A stretch of 64,000 nt of DNA from Ectocarpus siliculosus (lineage: Eukaryota > Sar > Phaeophyceae > Ectocarpales > Ectocarpaceae), in the NCBI GenBank assembly GCA_000310025.1, contig FN648616.1, positions 1-64,000 of the forward strand. Reading direction: 5' to 3'. The notes below the pieces were generated by a model. The model was not told the origin of the DNA. It worked only from the letters and a program-made list of their open reading frames with translations, and ran no database searches. Position numbers and translations under genes: made by a program. Below are positions 38,401-50,800 of this stretch, piece after piece. Position 1 is the stretch's first letter, and each line of letters starts with the position of its first letter.

Positions 38401-38821
38401 ACCATAACTGAGCGATGCGACAAATCACTATTTTGCCACCCATTGAGCGACCTGACGTGTACACATATGACCGTCATACGACGCACAGAAGGGAGTGTGC
38501 GCCACTAGGCCACGCCCATCGACGAATATTGCATTCGGGGGTGGTGGGACATAACCAAAGCCTATATCGTTGTAGGCAGTAGGGGTGTAACCCCAACTGA
38601 TGACGTGCATGTACGTTAGAGTTTCCAGTGCACATCTCAAATGTATAGTGTCGAGTCAAAGCGGTCGAAGCCCGAGCGTCAGCGATAGCTCGGGTAGTTT
38701 GACTGATCGAGATTTGCGACGTTTTCCAAAGGTCATCAATGACATCACCCTTTTCACAGTGTTGACCTCTTCAATCCTGTTTGGCGATGAACATCGATGG
38801 GCGTAGGTTCTGAAGTGCATC
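35450..38821. other. Divergent intergenic region (5' exons possible)
   Basis: This lies between the LRR/EF-hand gene (minus) and the IQ/stalk gene (plus) and should hold both promoters. A pyrimidine-rich tract sits at 36,420-36,500. The 37,900-38,020 area has repeated CTTCGGT, CAGTCT and CTGAAACTG words of unclear nature. In the frame of the 35.4 kb exon the sequence stays open to about 35,470, so that exon may begin further upstream. I cannot fix either transcription start. Confidence 0.4.
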
Positions 38822-41800
38822 ATGCTGCGTGAAGGGTACCTCTCACGCGTCACAAGGTTAGCGGAGGGCATGCAACGAAGGTCGAAACGAAGCTACGGTC
38901 TGCCTGAGGCTCTCCCCCCCGGTATGGTTGATCTCCTGGACTTGCTTCGGATTGCCACCCTGGAAACGGTCGAAGCAATCTCCCTATGGAGACTGTCCCA
39001 GGTGAATGGATGGTTTCGACCGCTTGGACAGCACAAATTTACCTCATAATAGGCAAATTTTTGGGCAGATACCACGCGGCGAAGGGCGGAAGTTCTAACC
39101 CGTGGGTATCCACGCACGATATCGTCGTGTTGACTGATTCTCAACGGACGTTATGGCCCTACCTCCAACCACAGGTAACTCCTACACCCGCACCATTTGA
39201 GTGGAACGGCCGCAACTATCTAATGAAAATGCTGCAAGACTGCGACTTTCTGGACCGCGTTGAGGCTCTCCGCAACTGGCTCGGTTTCCCAATATCAGGC
39301 AACCCCTTCTTCGTTCCACAAGACGAGGTGAACACTCGCAACGAACCAGATGAAGGCTCCGCCAGTCGAAGAACTAGCCAAATGGTTGGTGCAGGGTTAG
39401 GTTTCGATAAGTCCGGCCTGGCCGACGTTGGGAGGCAGCCGTGGCTCGGGCCATTAGTATTGAAGAGCGTCGATGAGGCCGGTAGCGATTTCGGAAGAGA
39501 AGCATATAGCAGCCGACGCCGTAAACAGCGGAGACTACGAAAAACGGATGGAACGAACAGTCTGGCGCCCTACGCTGCTGCTGTCGTGAACGACCCGACT
39601 CTGCTGGCTGCGGTGAAGGCCCCATCTCCAACGCGACGGGGCGACCAAAACGGCATCCAAGGGTTAGGTCCGAGAACAGACGCCCTCGAGTTGTCACCTA
39701 GAAAGGCTACCGTGGACATTGAGGCATTGGTCCCTAACCTCGTTTCGAGGGATGACGCGTGCAGGATCGGTGTGGCGATAAAGGCTCTGATGGATGAACA
39801 GAAGCGATTGCTCGAGGCTTCTAAGGTATCGGAGGCAGAAGCAGCGCAATGCTTTGGTCGCCGGCGGAGATCCAGGGCTTGGTCGAGAGTTTCGACCGCG
39901 TCATCGAATGCCGGTTGGCAGAACTTCCGTGCGTCTGTAACCTCGACAACTGGTGCAGCAAGCAAGCGACCATCTAGCTTCGAAGCACAAGTCACTCGCC
40001 GAACAGGATCAACTGTAGGGACTTTGCGCCGCAACCATCAGGTTGCGTCTGGTTTGCCTGAAACAGGCGACATGCGCTCTTTAGTACGGACGGCAGCCGG
40101 GCTCATGAACCAACCGCTGCCTGACCCGCACCCTGGGCTGGGACCGGTGTTACTGAAGTCAGATCTTCCGGGTGGACAACTACACCCTCACCCGTTCCTC
40201 CACACTGTGTCGGATGCTCATACTGCAACGACAGACGGCCTCGAGCAAGAAATCTCAATAGTTGTTCCTACCATCTCGGGTCCGGAAACCGAGGACCGAT
40301 GTTCCACAGCGCCTTCGAACTCGAACTCAATGGTGGCCTCGTCTTCGGCCAGAGATGTAGCGGGTGGGCGGCAAAGGCGAAGCGTTCGCCGTCGATCCTC
40401 GGTGAACCATCGCCGCGCTGTCACTGCCCCGGCGAGTTTATGCAGTTCATCTTCAAGTCCAAGACGTTCGCTCCTGGAGCAAGGACCGCTGATCTCTTGC
40501 GCAATTCAGCAGGATACTCCCACATCTCGTGTACCTTTCGCGGAACGAGCTGAAACGCAGGATATGATGAAACCGTCAGCCTCGGAGTACTCCAGCCGGG
40601 TGTTCGGGCTGTCGCGAAAAGCCGGCGCGGAACTGAGGGCGTTGACGGCCGCGGGGACGACAGGGCGGCGGCAGCCTCCGCCTCGTGAGATACGTCTGCG
40701 CCGCCTGGCAAGGGACGTCGCCCGGCACGCGACGGAACTCCGGCGGCTTGTGGGGGAAGAAAATCGGCTCAGGAAATATCTAGCTTCTCGATGCAGCGAC
40801 GGCAGCAAACAAGATGGCGACAGCCAGTTACTCCACTGCGGGCGAAGAGGAAGTGCGGGAGGCATGGAGAATGACGATGATGCCCTTGCGAGAATGGTAT
40901 CTGTGAGGGAAGATGGCAGTAGAGCTCCTCAGCGGACGGGTTTAGATGCCGTGGACGGTGAGTTACCAGAGCACCACCAGAAGAAGATGCAGACTCTGCT
41001 GGAGGCAAAACGCCGTGAGATCGAGTTGAAGACGTTCGATCTCGGCGTAAAGCGAGACGAGCTGGGCTGCCTTCGGGTGGTGCAAAAGCAGGAGCGAGAG
41101 AGGAAGCTTGCTCTAGAGATGGAACGGAGGCGCGCTCGCCTTGCAGACGGGCAGGTCAGTGCCAACGAAACACCCCAGCCCCATCGTATAAGCCTCCCCG
41201 GTGTTTAACTGGCGTTTCATGGTGGAGCCCTTACGATATCTGCTGCTACAAGTCGATGATGTAGACATGTTGTTCGGTTCCTAGTCGCTCATACCGTGGG
41301 CTAACCTGCACTGCTCAAGTGCCTGGATTAGGAATGGTACACCGTGCCGGTTCGAAACATATTTCCTGCCGCTTGGGATAGACGCGCTGTGTCTACTTCA
41401 TGAACAGTTATTTCCCTGGTGGATCGTTGTCGCACGCGATGAAACCAAGCAGAGGTTACCAGATGATGACAAGGTGGCGGAATCGCTCGAGGAGAGTTCT
41501 TGCCTCCTGGTGCAGAAGCGCATCCGGGGAAATACTGGTCGCAAGTACGCGGCGTGGTATAAGGCGCACATTCAACAGGCAAGCCTCCATACCTGACGGT
41601 AGTATCTATTCGACCATGTCAACGACACTTGGGGTTGGTATTTCTCCACCTGGTCTGTGCTACTGTTGTATATGCCGAAGAACATGTGTTCAAAGAGCTA
41701 CATGAAATTTAGACTACATCCTCCACCGGGGGACTCAGCAAGCGCGGCTCACAGCACCACGTACTCTACACGCAGCTCCGTTTGGCCATTGCGGCCATTC

Positions 41801-44800
41801 CCAAGTATCATCATTGGAGTGTACGTGTACATGGGCCATTGAAATGCACGGGAGACACATGTTGTCAAAGCATGCCCTCGAGCATCGAATATGTCTTCCA
41901 AAGAGCTACAGTTGAAAAAAAACCCAAATAACCGTTTCCGGCGTCAAATGGCCAGATTGAAATCCGCATCACATTAACATTGTCAACGTCAGTCGCAGCA
42001 CTTTCTAAACGTGACTGTCAACAATGTTGACAGGCAGCAATGACAATTCAACGTGGAGTCTGGTTCATTTGGGACAGAAGAGCTACAAGGCGCCGCCTCC
42101 TGCTACACGCCTCGGCGAGGCCGATCCAGGCGACCATCCGGATGTTCGTCAAGCGACAAGCCTACAAGCGATTGCTGCGAGAAAAGAAGGAATTGTTCGC
42201 AACTTGCAAGGTGAGCGAAAAGGCGACGAGGGAGAACCGTGCCTTCATGAGTCGCCACGAAAGTTGTAGTGCAGCAGTTGAACCGCCTTGTCGGTGGGTG
42301 TCTCTCCAAGCTACTCAACTCACTGAGGGAGAAATTGATGCAGGCCTGATGCTGTGAAATATATAGCTGGACGTTTTCAGCACACCGACGCTATTACCTT
42401 CTCTCTTCTGCTACCAGTTAGTGAATTCGCCCTAATCTTGTTGGTCCGACTATTACCGGGAACGCTTTGTCGACCCCCTCGCCTCTTGTTCGTATCTAGT
42501 GGAAACGAATACCGTTGGTCATGTTTTGTCGGGCTCCGTGTTTTTTAATCGTTCCTAAACCGAAGCATGATGCCTGACGGCTGCATTTATCCGTTCATCC
42601 GTCTCAGATCCAGAGAATCGGTCGCGGAATGCTCGGGCAGCGGAGGGCGGCGGCACGCCGATCGATGATAGCGGCAGCTACCAGGGCGCTTGACTGGGTG
42701 TCTCTAGAGAAATTACAGCCAAAACACCTCAAGGAGCTGGCGCACGCGATTCATGGTGCTCTCGTAGACCCAGTGGTAAGCAGGGTAATGCATGATAGTA
42801 TGAGGAGTTCGTCAGGGTTGTACTCGAAGCCCACACGGATCGCACGTAACGTCCTTCAACAATAGCCCAGTGAGGTTGTTTTCACCCATCCGCACGCGTG
42901 CCCCACCGAACGCTTGGCCTTGGGATGCTGCACATCGGGTATTGGATTAGAACCCCAGGATTCGACCGTCACTCCTCATACCAGCGACGGAAAAAAGTGG
43001 TATCCATGGCCAGGGTACGCTTCCGACTTTGAGAACGTCGGCTCGGGAACATCGCGCGAATGGGCGCGATCCAATTGACAAAACAAAACATTTCTGTCAA
43101 TAGCCCAGAGGGTTACTAACACAAGATGAGCAATAAGTGCTGAGGCCATCTCCTTGTTACGACCGTTTCGTTGCACCGGCCCCACACCCACGTGCGATGT
43201 CATCCCAATTGTTCACTTTTTCCTGTCGACTTGCACCGCGATACCGTACGACACCACGAGCAGCGTCAATTTCCCCCAGCAGGCGTGCTCGGGGCCCTTC
43301 GTGTAACGTTGACAATCTTAGACGATGCAAAAGAAAAATGCACCAGCGGCAGCGGCGGCGGTGGCAGCAGTGGTCGCAGCAACTGCAGCAGCGGCGGGAG
43401 AAACGGCAGCGGCAGCGATGGCGGGACAGGCAGAAGAAGCAGCGGCGTCGGGAACGGCAGTGTGGAAATGGTGACGTTTCAAACAGCCCTTGGGCGCACT
43501 GTGCGGACCCCAGTGTCCTCGGCGGATCTGACGTGGGAAATGGCTGCGAGAGTGCTGGGAAGACCATTCCGGTAAAGATATTATTAGAGTCAACTGACTT
43601 GACACCAGACCGTGTTCTAAATAGCCGGTAGCGTTTCGTTGTATATGTGTCCTCTGTCAGCCCTGCTGTAACGATCCTCGCCCCACGCACAATAGAAACC
43701 TTTCCAATGTACATCTACCTCTGTGATACCGGCAGGACGGCCATACATCATTTCAGTCCTCCCCCTTCTTCGACAAATTAACCCTTCGACACAACCCCTC
43801 TCCCGTCCGCCCACCAAGGAGATCGATGGAGACCACGTGATTACGAGCATGCAGGCATTCGACAGAAGATATATAGTTGCACGACGACAACGCAAAAAAC
43901 GGCGCCAAGACTCGACATTGAAGTGATTCACCGAGGAATAGCAACCGTGCTGGTACCAAAGGAGAACCGCCATCTCGTTTCTAGACTGCACGATATGCTT
44001 TGAAGTACAACACGCCTCCCCTTCCCGAAACCGTACGTCAATAGGCTTTTGCGGCGAATGAGAGCCTTCGCGTCCGGCCTGGGGGCCTCTTCCGACTCAA
44101 GCCCCGCCCGCCTGCTTCACCTCTCCTCCGAGGCCTGTAGACTTCTCGCTGCCTACCGGTCGGACGCTTCGTGGTCCACCGAGTCGCTGGCGGCGATAAC
44201 GCTCGGCGGCACGGCAGCTAGGGCGCTGGTCGGGTGGGCGGTGGAGCTCGAGCGAGGGTACGCGGAGCAGCCTCGCGTTGAAAACTTTCTGAGGTGCGTC
44301 CGCGTGGCACACGCACGGATTTTTATGGTGGGACGGTTAGGGTAGTCGGAGTTAAAGAGACTGCTGTTCCGTTCAAACATCATCAGTTGTGGGGTGTGCG
44401 CCCAGCCTACTTTCTTTGGCGGGGGGGGGATGTAGCGGGGTACGCCGCGGTTTCGACGTGTATGATTCATAGCATCCATTTGAACACGTGCATAACTCTG
44501 GCAACGGGAGGGGTAGGACGCCACGTTGAAGCACACAAGGATAACAACACGGGCAAGTTTGGAGCGATTATGTAATTGACATTGCACCAGCAGATTTTCG
44601 TCCCCCACATGTACAGTGTTTGTACGTACGGATAGCGTGGTTAGACAATACATTTTCTGAGTACTTTTCAAGCTTGTCGCGCACTTGCGCCCTCGAAGAT
44701 ATCTACAAGGGGTCGGTGTTATGGTCCACCTGGTACGGCAACACGGCAAGTCCTCAAGGGCCGCCGAGCTCTGATCCATGTTGAAACTCCCTAAAAAATC

Positions 44801-47800
44801 ACGGCCTCTGTGAAACCGAACCCGCCCCACCACTCAGAGACGCGCAGCCTGCGTGGCTCCGGAAAGGGCGGTCCTTCCAGAGACGCCGCCGAGCGTTGGA
44901 ACTCCACGCGGAGTCGTGTCGGCAAGCGGTGGTGGTTGCGAGGCAGTACCGCGAACACCTGGAAAACCGGGGACGTGCTTATGGTGACCCGGTCGTGGCG
45001 TTGGAAGTGCTGGAAGAGCAGCGTCAGGCTGCGGAAGAAGCGGTTCAAGATCTGGAACGCAAGAGGATAGAGTTTCTAGCCACGCAAGCTAAAGCCGAGG
45101 TAGGTTCGCAGCGATGAGAATGTTCTAAAGATTTCACCATCGAAAGTAGAACCATCTGCTCATCTGCTGGGACATCTGAGTGTGTTTGGGGGGTTGAGAT
45201 TTCCCGTATGAACCCGGGTCCTCGGATACCTGCATTCGTAAACGTTGTGGGGTTCCGACAAATCACCGCTCTGTGGTTGCGACATATATCAGTGTTGTGA
45301 AAAGAATAGTGTAGGTGGTCGTGTCGGCAGTTCAACCTCCCGTCTTCTGAGGTCACTCAGAAACAGACAGGGAACTGTTTAGGTATGCATTGTCGACGTA
45401 GGGCGAACCAGACACTGACCACCATGTCGGTGGCTACCTGGCTGCCCTCACTTCGGATTCGGAACGGCTCGTCCCTGAACCAACAGGAAGCTGCCGGGAG
45501 GGCTCTCACGGACGATGTGGAGTTCGCAGAGCGGGAAGCCTCTGTAGCTGCAAGGGCGGAGGAGATGGCTCGTCGGCTCGGGCAGAGCGGGTCCGAGGAG
45601 ATAGCTGCTTTGGCCGGGAAGACGCTCGACTGTGGAGTTATCCTCAGGCGTGTCATGTTGTACTATTAATACTCCTAACTGTGACCAGCTATTTTTGTGT
45701 AGTTTGCCGTCGTTGCCTCCATTCCTAATGAGTATTTCCTTCGTCTTGGGTACGTACGACCGATCAGCTCTATTCGGGTGTGCACGTGACTGCACGAGTG
45801 TAGATGGGTGACAGTGAACCAGAAAAGTAAGGGGCAGATAAATCTGGGGGAAGCACGTGGTGCCAGGGTGGTCCTAAGACGGGGACAAACAGGTGTGGGA
45901 ATCGGGCTTTCTCGAATATGAGTGAAGTTTATCTTCCAGCGTACGGGAACTGTCCCTAGAAAGGATAGCTTCGCTGTTGGGTGTGTCATAAACGGAAGTA
46001 GGGTCGCTAGGGGGCTACATTCGCTTTGTTCGTGTGGTCACTGCTGCTGTGTCGATCGTTGTTGAGCCTTGTCTTCGAACACAACTATGCAGGCGTCGGA
46101 CATAAAAAACGCCGGTACCTTCACATGATGCCCAATAACGGCAACGTGAACCATTGAGAATCTTTCAAGTAGACCACCATGAGTTACAATCACGACCAAT
46201 TTCAGCGTGCTTAGCTACCTCAACGAGGTCGTTGAAACAGCGATTGATGTCCGCGGAGGAGGTTTATATCCAAGCCGGATTTCGGGATGGCCCATGCAAC
46301 ACTCGCGTTCATTTGTTCGCAAACAACCAGCACTCTATCGTGTCAAATTTCGCACACATCGTCCCCCCGCAACGCTCGCAACCACGGGCTGGGTTGCTTC
46401 TCTGTGAATCATTGTAATTGTAGGGAGTTGCAGAGGCGGTTGCGCGTGTGGGAGCGGCGCTGTCGGCAGGAGAATCGACCCCTTCTGCAGGAGTGGATTC
46501 CTCCGACGGAGAGTCAGAGAAACATGTCCCGAGCTTTGGGGGAAGTTCGCGCGTGGAAGCAGATCACAGTCGTGCAGAAAACAAGGTGGGGCGCGTCGGT
46601 GTGGTTGCGGCCTCGTGTTTTACGCCATCGCTCATGAACAGACGAAAGTTGCCTCCGTCAAGGGGCAACCAGCCCTGGGTACGCAAGGCTGAAGAGGTAT
46701 GGTGGCCACCGCAGGTCTTACCGTACACTTAGCTCAAGAGTAGTGGCTGCAATAATCAACTCCACGACTACATGGTCCACCCACCACCGGCACGTAGTTG
46801 CAGACGACGAGAGAAAACTGTCAGAATGCGCCATGAGCATTTGAACGCCGGTTGCCACCATTATACAGGCTTGTCGAAGACGCGGGAGGGCGTCGGTTCG
46901 TCAAGGGCTTCACCGGCAAGGACATGGAAATTTGGAGGAGCGCTGTCGAGGGGTTGGCAGCATGTGGTGCGGACATTGAGTCGGGTGAGGCGAGACTAGA
47001 GGAAGACGTGGGCCGGTTCGAACAAGAGATCTCGAGAGTCAATGCGGAGATTGCGGCTCAAAAGGTACCAGCGCATATGAAAAATTGATAAGAAGCAAGG
47101 GCTCGAAGCCGGTCGTCCCGGTGGTCTAGTTGATATCCTCGAAACCTTCTAGAGGTCAGGTCAGGGGTTCGAATCCCGGCGTAAGCGAGCTTTTCTTGCA
47201 AAGTGAGTTTTTCCCTCGCTTCCGCTCCTGGCCTAGTGGATAGCGCTAGTTCGTGTGTACACAGAGGGAAGAGAGTGCTGAACTCTTCTCGCAGTAAAAA
47301 TCGAAGGCAAAGTACCGCAGAAGGGGAGGGTAGAGGGGGGCTCTTCTGTGTGACCACGGGTTGGAGTAAACGGCACCAGTGCTGTGAGCGCTGATTTGAA
47401 GTGAAGACAAAAAAAAAAAAAGGGCAGCACCGCCGTATTGCCACAGCGTTTGTCTTTTGATATCCGTGCTCCGGTTTGACTTGGCCAGAGCAACCCGCTG
47501 ATGCACTCTTACCCCTTTGATCCCCTACACTCTAGTTTCTCGAATCGATGGAATGTGTCTGTGGTTTGATAAATGAGACGTTGGGAAAGGGTTTGGTGCC
47601 AGAACGGGCATGCGTTTGGATTTAGGAGGTGGCTCGCGTAAGTTTAGACCGGGGCATGGCTCCAAAAGCAATACTGGTGCAATACACGAGGAGCGGTGTG
47701 TTTCCGCAGAAAGTAGGAGGTACACCGTGCCTTCACCAGTGTTGTTTTTGGCTTTGGTGGTGCCGTGCGACGGCTCACCCTTGACGCGTGCGTTCCTCAC

Positions 47801-50800
47801 TTTCGTGTTCTCTCTGCTCCCTCCCAAAGGTCAGCTCCGCTCGCTGGGACAACACCACCAAAGAAACACAAGCCCTAGAACGGCAAGAGGATGCGGACGC
47901 CGCTCGCGACGAGCGGAGGACCGCCATGGGCGCAACCCTTCCTCCCGGGATGCTAGAAAACCCTTCTGGGACTTGCGCGGGGGGCGGCGTTGAAAGCCAG
48001 GGTCCCTCCGGCGGGTCCTCCCAACGACGACCCGTGCTGTTGCTCCTGGGGCTCGACCTGCCGGCCTCTGTCCGAGAAGAGGTAAGGGCCGGACTCGAAC
48101 GTGATGCTCCCGATCTATTCGGCCAGCATGTCGTTGGTGTCGACGCGCTCCCTTCTCTGGCGTCCGCAGCGCAGGCGGCAGGGGGGCAAGGCTGTTTCTT
48201 GGAGCCGTGTCAGGAACAGACGGCAGGAGCAGTGACACCTCCTCCTTCTACTCAACCAATACGGGAGACGGTTGTGACCGGCAATACCGGTCAGAGAGGT
48301 TCGCCCAAACATGGCGAACGTCTCGGGGGCGTGGCAACTGCACGCGGCGACTTCGAACAGGGTGTTGTCGCAAGGACGCGAGCTAACCTGGTACAAGCCG
48401 CGCTATCGGCCGGCAAGAACGTATCTCTCGAGGTGGTCCCCGGCCCGGGGCTATGGGCGCGGGGGCGTTTTCTTCGGGACCTAGAGGCCCTCCTCGGGGG
48501 ATTGGACGCGTGCGGGTGTGGCGTAGACCACAGCGACACCGATACGAAACAGACGTCTGGGCCGACAGTGCTGCTAGTTGAAGGGCACAGCCGAAATCGC
48601 GCCGGAGGGGGCATGGACGTGAGCCACGGCACGAAGTTCGTAGGAGAAGGCGCCGCGAAAAACTGGAAGGCGGACCGTTCTTACGATCAGGGACCGGAAA
48701 GGACACTCCCCCCTGCATTGTTGACCGCCAGGAGGCTGAAAGCTCTCATGGAGGAGGCGGCCCAGTGTCTACACGATCTGTCTACCGAGTACGGGAGAAC
48801 TCCCAGTCCGTTCAAGGCGATACAAGATGACAGCTATGCCTCTAAAAGTTCTAAGGCACCGAGAGAAGCCCATCAACGACGCCAAGGAACAATCAGAGCA
48901 GAGGGCTCAACGGACCCCGAACGACCAAACGCTGGCAGTTTCCCGATGAGAAAACAGTACAACGCTTCGTTGGCGACGACAGGCTCCCGAGGGATGGCTT
49001 TGCTGCTGGCAGCATGTCACATGCTCCTTCACCCTGGTCGACGATATGACTTAGGGGAGTTCAGGACGGGAAGAGGTCTGGACGTGTACTTGACCGAAGG
49101 CATGACGATGCAAAAATCGCCCGGTAAAGCGCCAACCACGTCGAGCGAAGAGGTTGAACTTGGCGCCTTTGAAATGGTTCACGCCTTCAACCTAGCAAGG
49201 AGCTGCCGCGAAGAGCTTGCCGAACAGGGGTCGGCTCGGGGCGTGGCCGCCTTACTCCGTCGAGCAGACCTTTACTCGACGCCACTCGAAACAGCCGTTG
49301 CCCTCCAACGCCTTGTGCAGCACTCCGACTGGCCCGTGGCCTCTCCTCGTTCCGACTTCGCCGGGTGTTCCGCTTCTGGGGCGTTCGTAGGATGGGTTGT
49401 TGCAGCCGTGGCTGTCACGACCGAGCTTGTTCTCGGAGGGGGTGGGGTAGAACTGGGGGCAGGTTCAGGTTCAGCCCGAAATCCTTCAGGTGACGAGCGG
49501 AAGGCCGTGGCGTCAGGTACGGGTGTTGAAGGCCGGGGTTGGTGTGGAGGGGCGGGCGGGGCGGGGTCGACAGCGGAAGGTAGCGGCGGCAATGCGCTGC
49601 TATCTACAAGCATGAGAAACTTACAAGAGGAACGAACGCGGGAACAGAGGCTCCTGCTAGGAATGGAGACGTCCTTGATTGATGAGATCGTTGCTGTTCT
49701 GGACGACGATTCACCGTGGTTGCCACCACCGGAAGACCCCGAAGGACATGGGGACGTGAGAAATCGGCGCCAATGCAGGGCTTCGGAGGTGTTCAATGCA
49801 CTACTGGACACAGTTTTAAGGCCTTTCAACGTGAGTTTCAATATGTGGCGGTGGCGGCTCTAATGTCCAGTTTCTCTGTTCCGGGTATCATAACTTACAT
49901 GTACCCGTAAACGGCAGGAGCCTTGTCGCCTCCTGCACAGTGGTTGTGTGAGATTTGGCATCCATGACTCTCAACATATTCGAAATTGCTGCCCTTACTG
50001 GCGCTTGGAGCTCACCGGCTGTCAACCAGATCAAGCAGAATCGTCACACGAACCCTCGGTATCGATTTTCCGCACGCCTCCCGTCGCCGCCTGGATCACT
50101 GAACACCGGGCAAGGTGTTCGAGGTGGTGGACCACGAAATTTCTTTAGGCCACAGCCCCCCACAACAGCAAGAGACGGCCTTCGCTCCGTCAGTGCCACA
50201 GGCAAGGGGAGAAGGACCTGTCAGCAAGCAGATGGGGGTTTGCCGTGGTGGTAGTGACCGGTTTGGCGTGACGGTGAGCAGGGCGTTCGGGTCGATTTAC
50301 GCCAGAGCCGTGGTGCTAGGTACAGGGAGCATGCGGAAAGGCCAAGCGGTGACGGCTCGAACGAAGGATGAAGACTTGATCCCTCTTCTTTCTCCGAACT
50401 GGATGGAAAAGTGAGTACACAGCGTACGATACTCGTAGCGTGCAGTTTCGCATGTGCGTTGCACATGGGTGAAACAACAGCATTGTTGAATATCGTGTCG
50501 TAACAATGTTTCAGTGCGGGCGGACGTTCGTACTTGTTTGGTTGCAGGCGTATGCCATGGTTCCGCTTACGGTGGAGAAACAGCACGCCCACAGACTGTA
50601 CGGATATGACCTCGCTGAACCCCAGAGGTGTCGTGTAACATACTGTGTACACGCCTAAATCCAGCAGTCACGAAATGACATATGGCACGAGGGACGAAAA
50701 AATCGACCAAATATTCATTCCTTTGGTCGACAACAGAACGTCGATTAAATCGATTCTGTGTGTACAAATAGGGCCCAGCAGCGTACAGCAAAACATCCCA

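Noticed and set aside
47110-47190. tRNA gene
   Set aside because: The B-box is perfect, but the acceptor arms do not pair and the T-stem pairs only in part; the A-run and flanks fit a SINE better.
49918-50058. Extra exon reading EPCRLLHSGCVRFG
   Set aside because: It fits in phase but would need a 56-bp intron next to it; joining 49830 directly to 50115 is simpler and also in phase.
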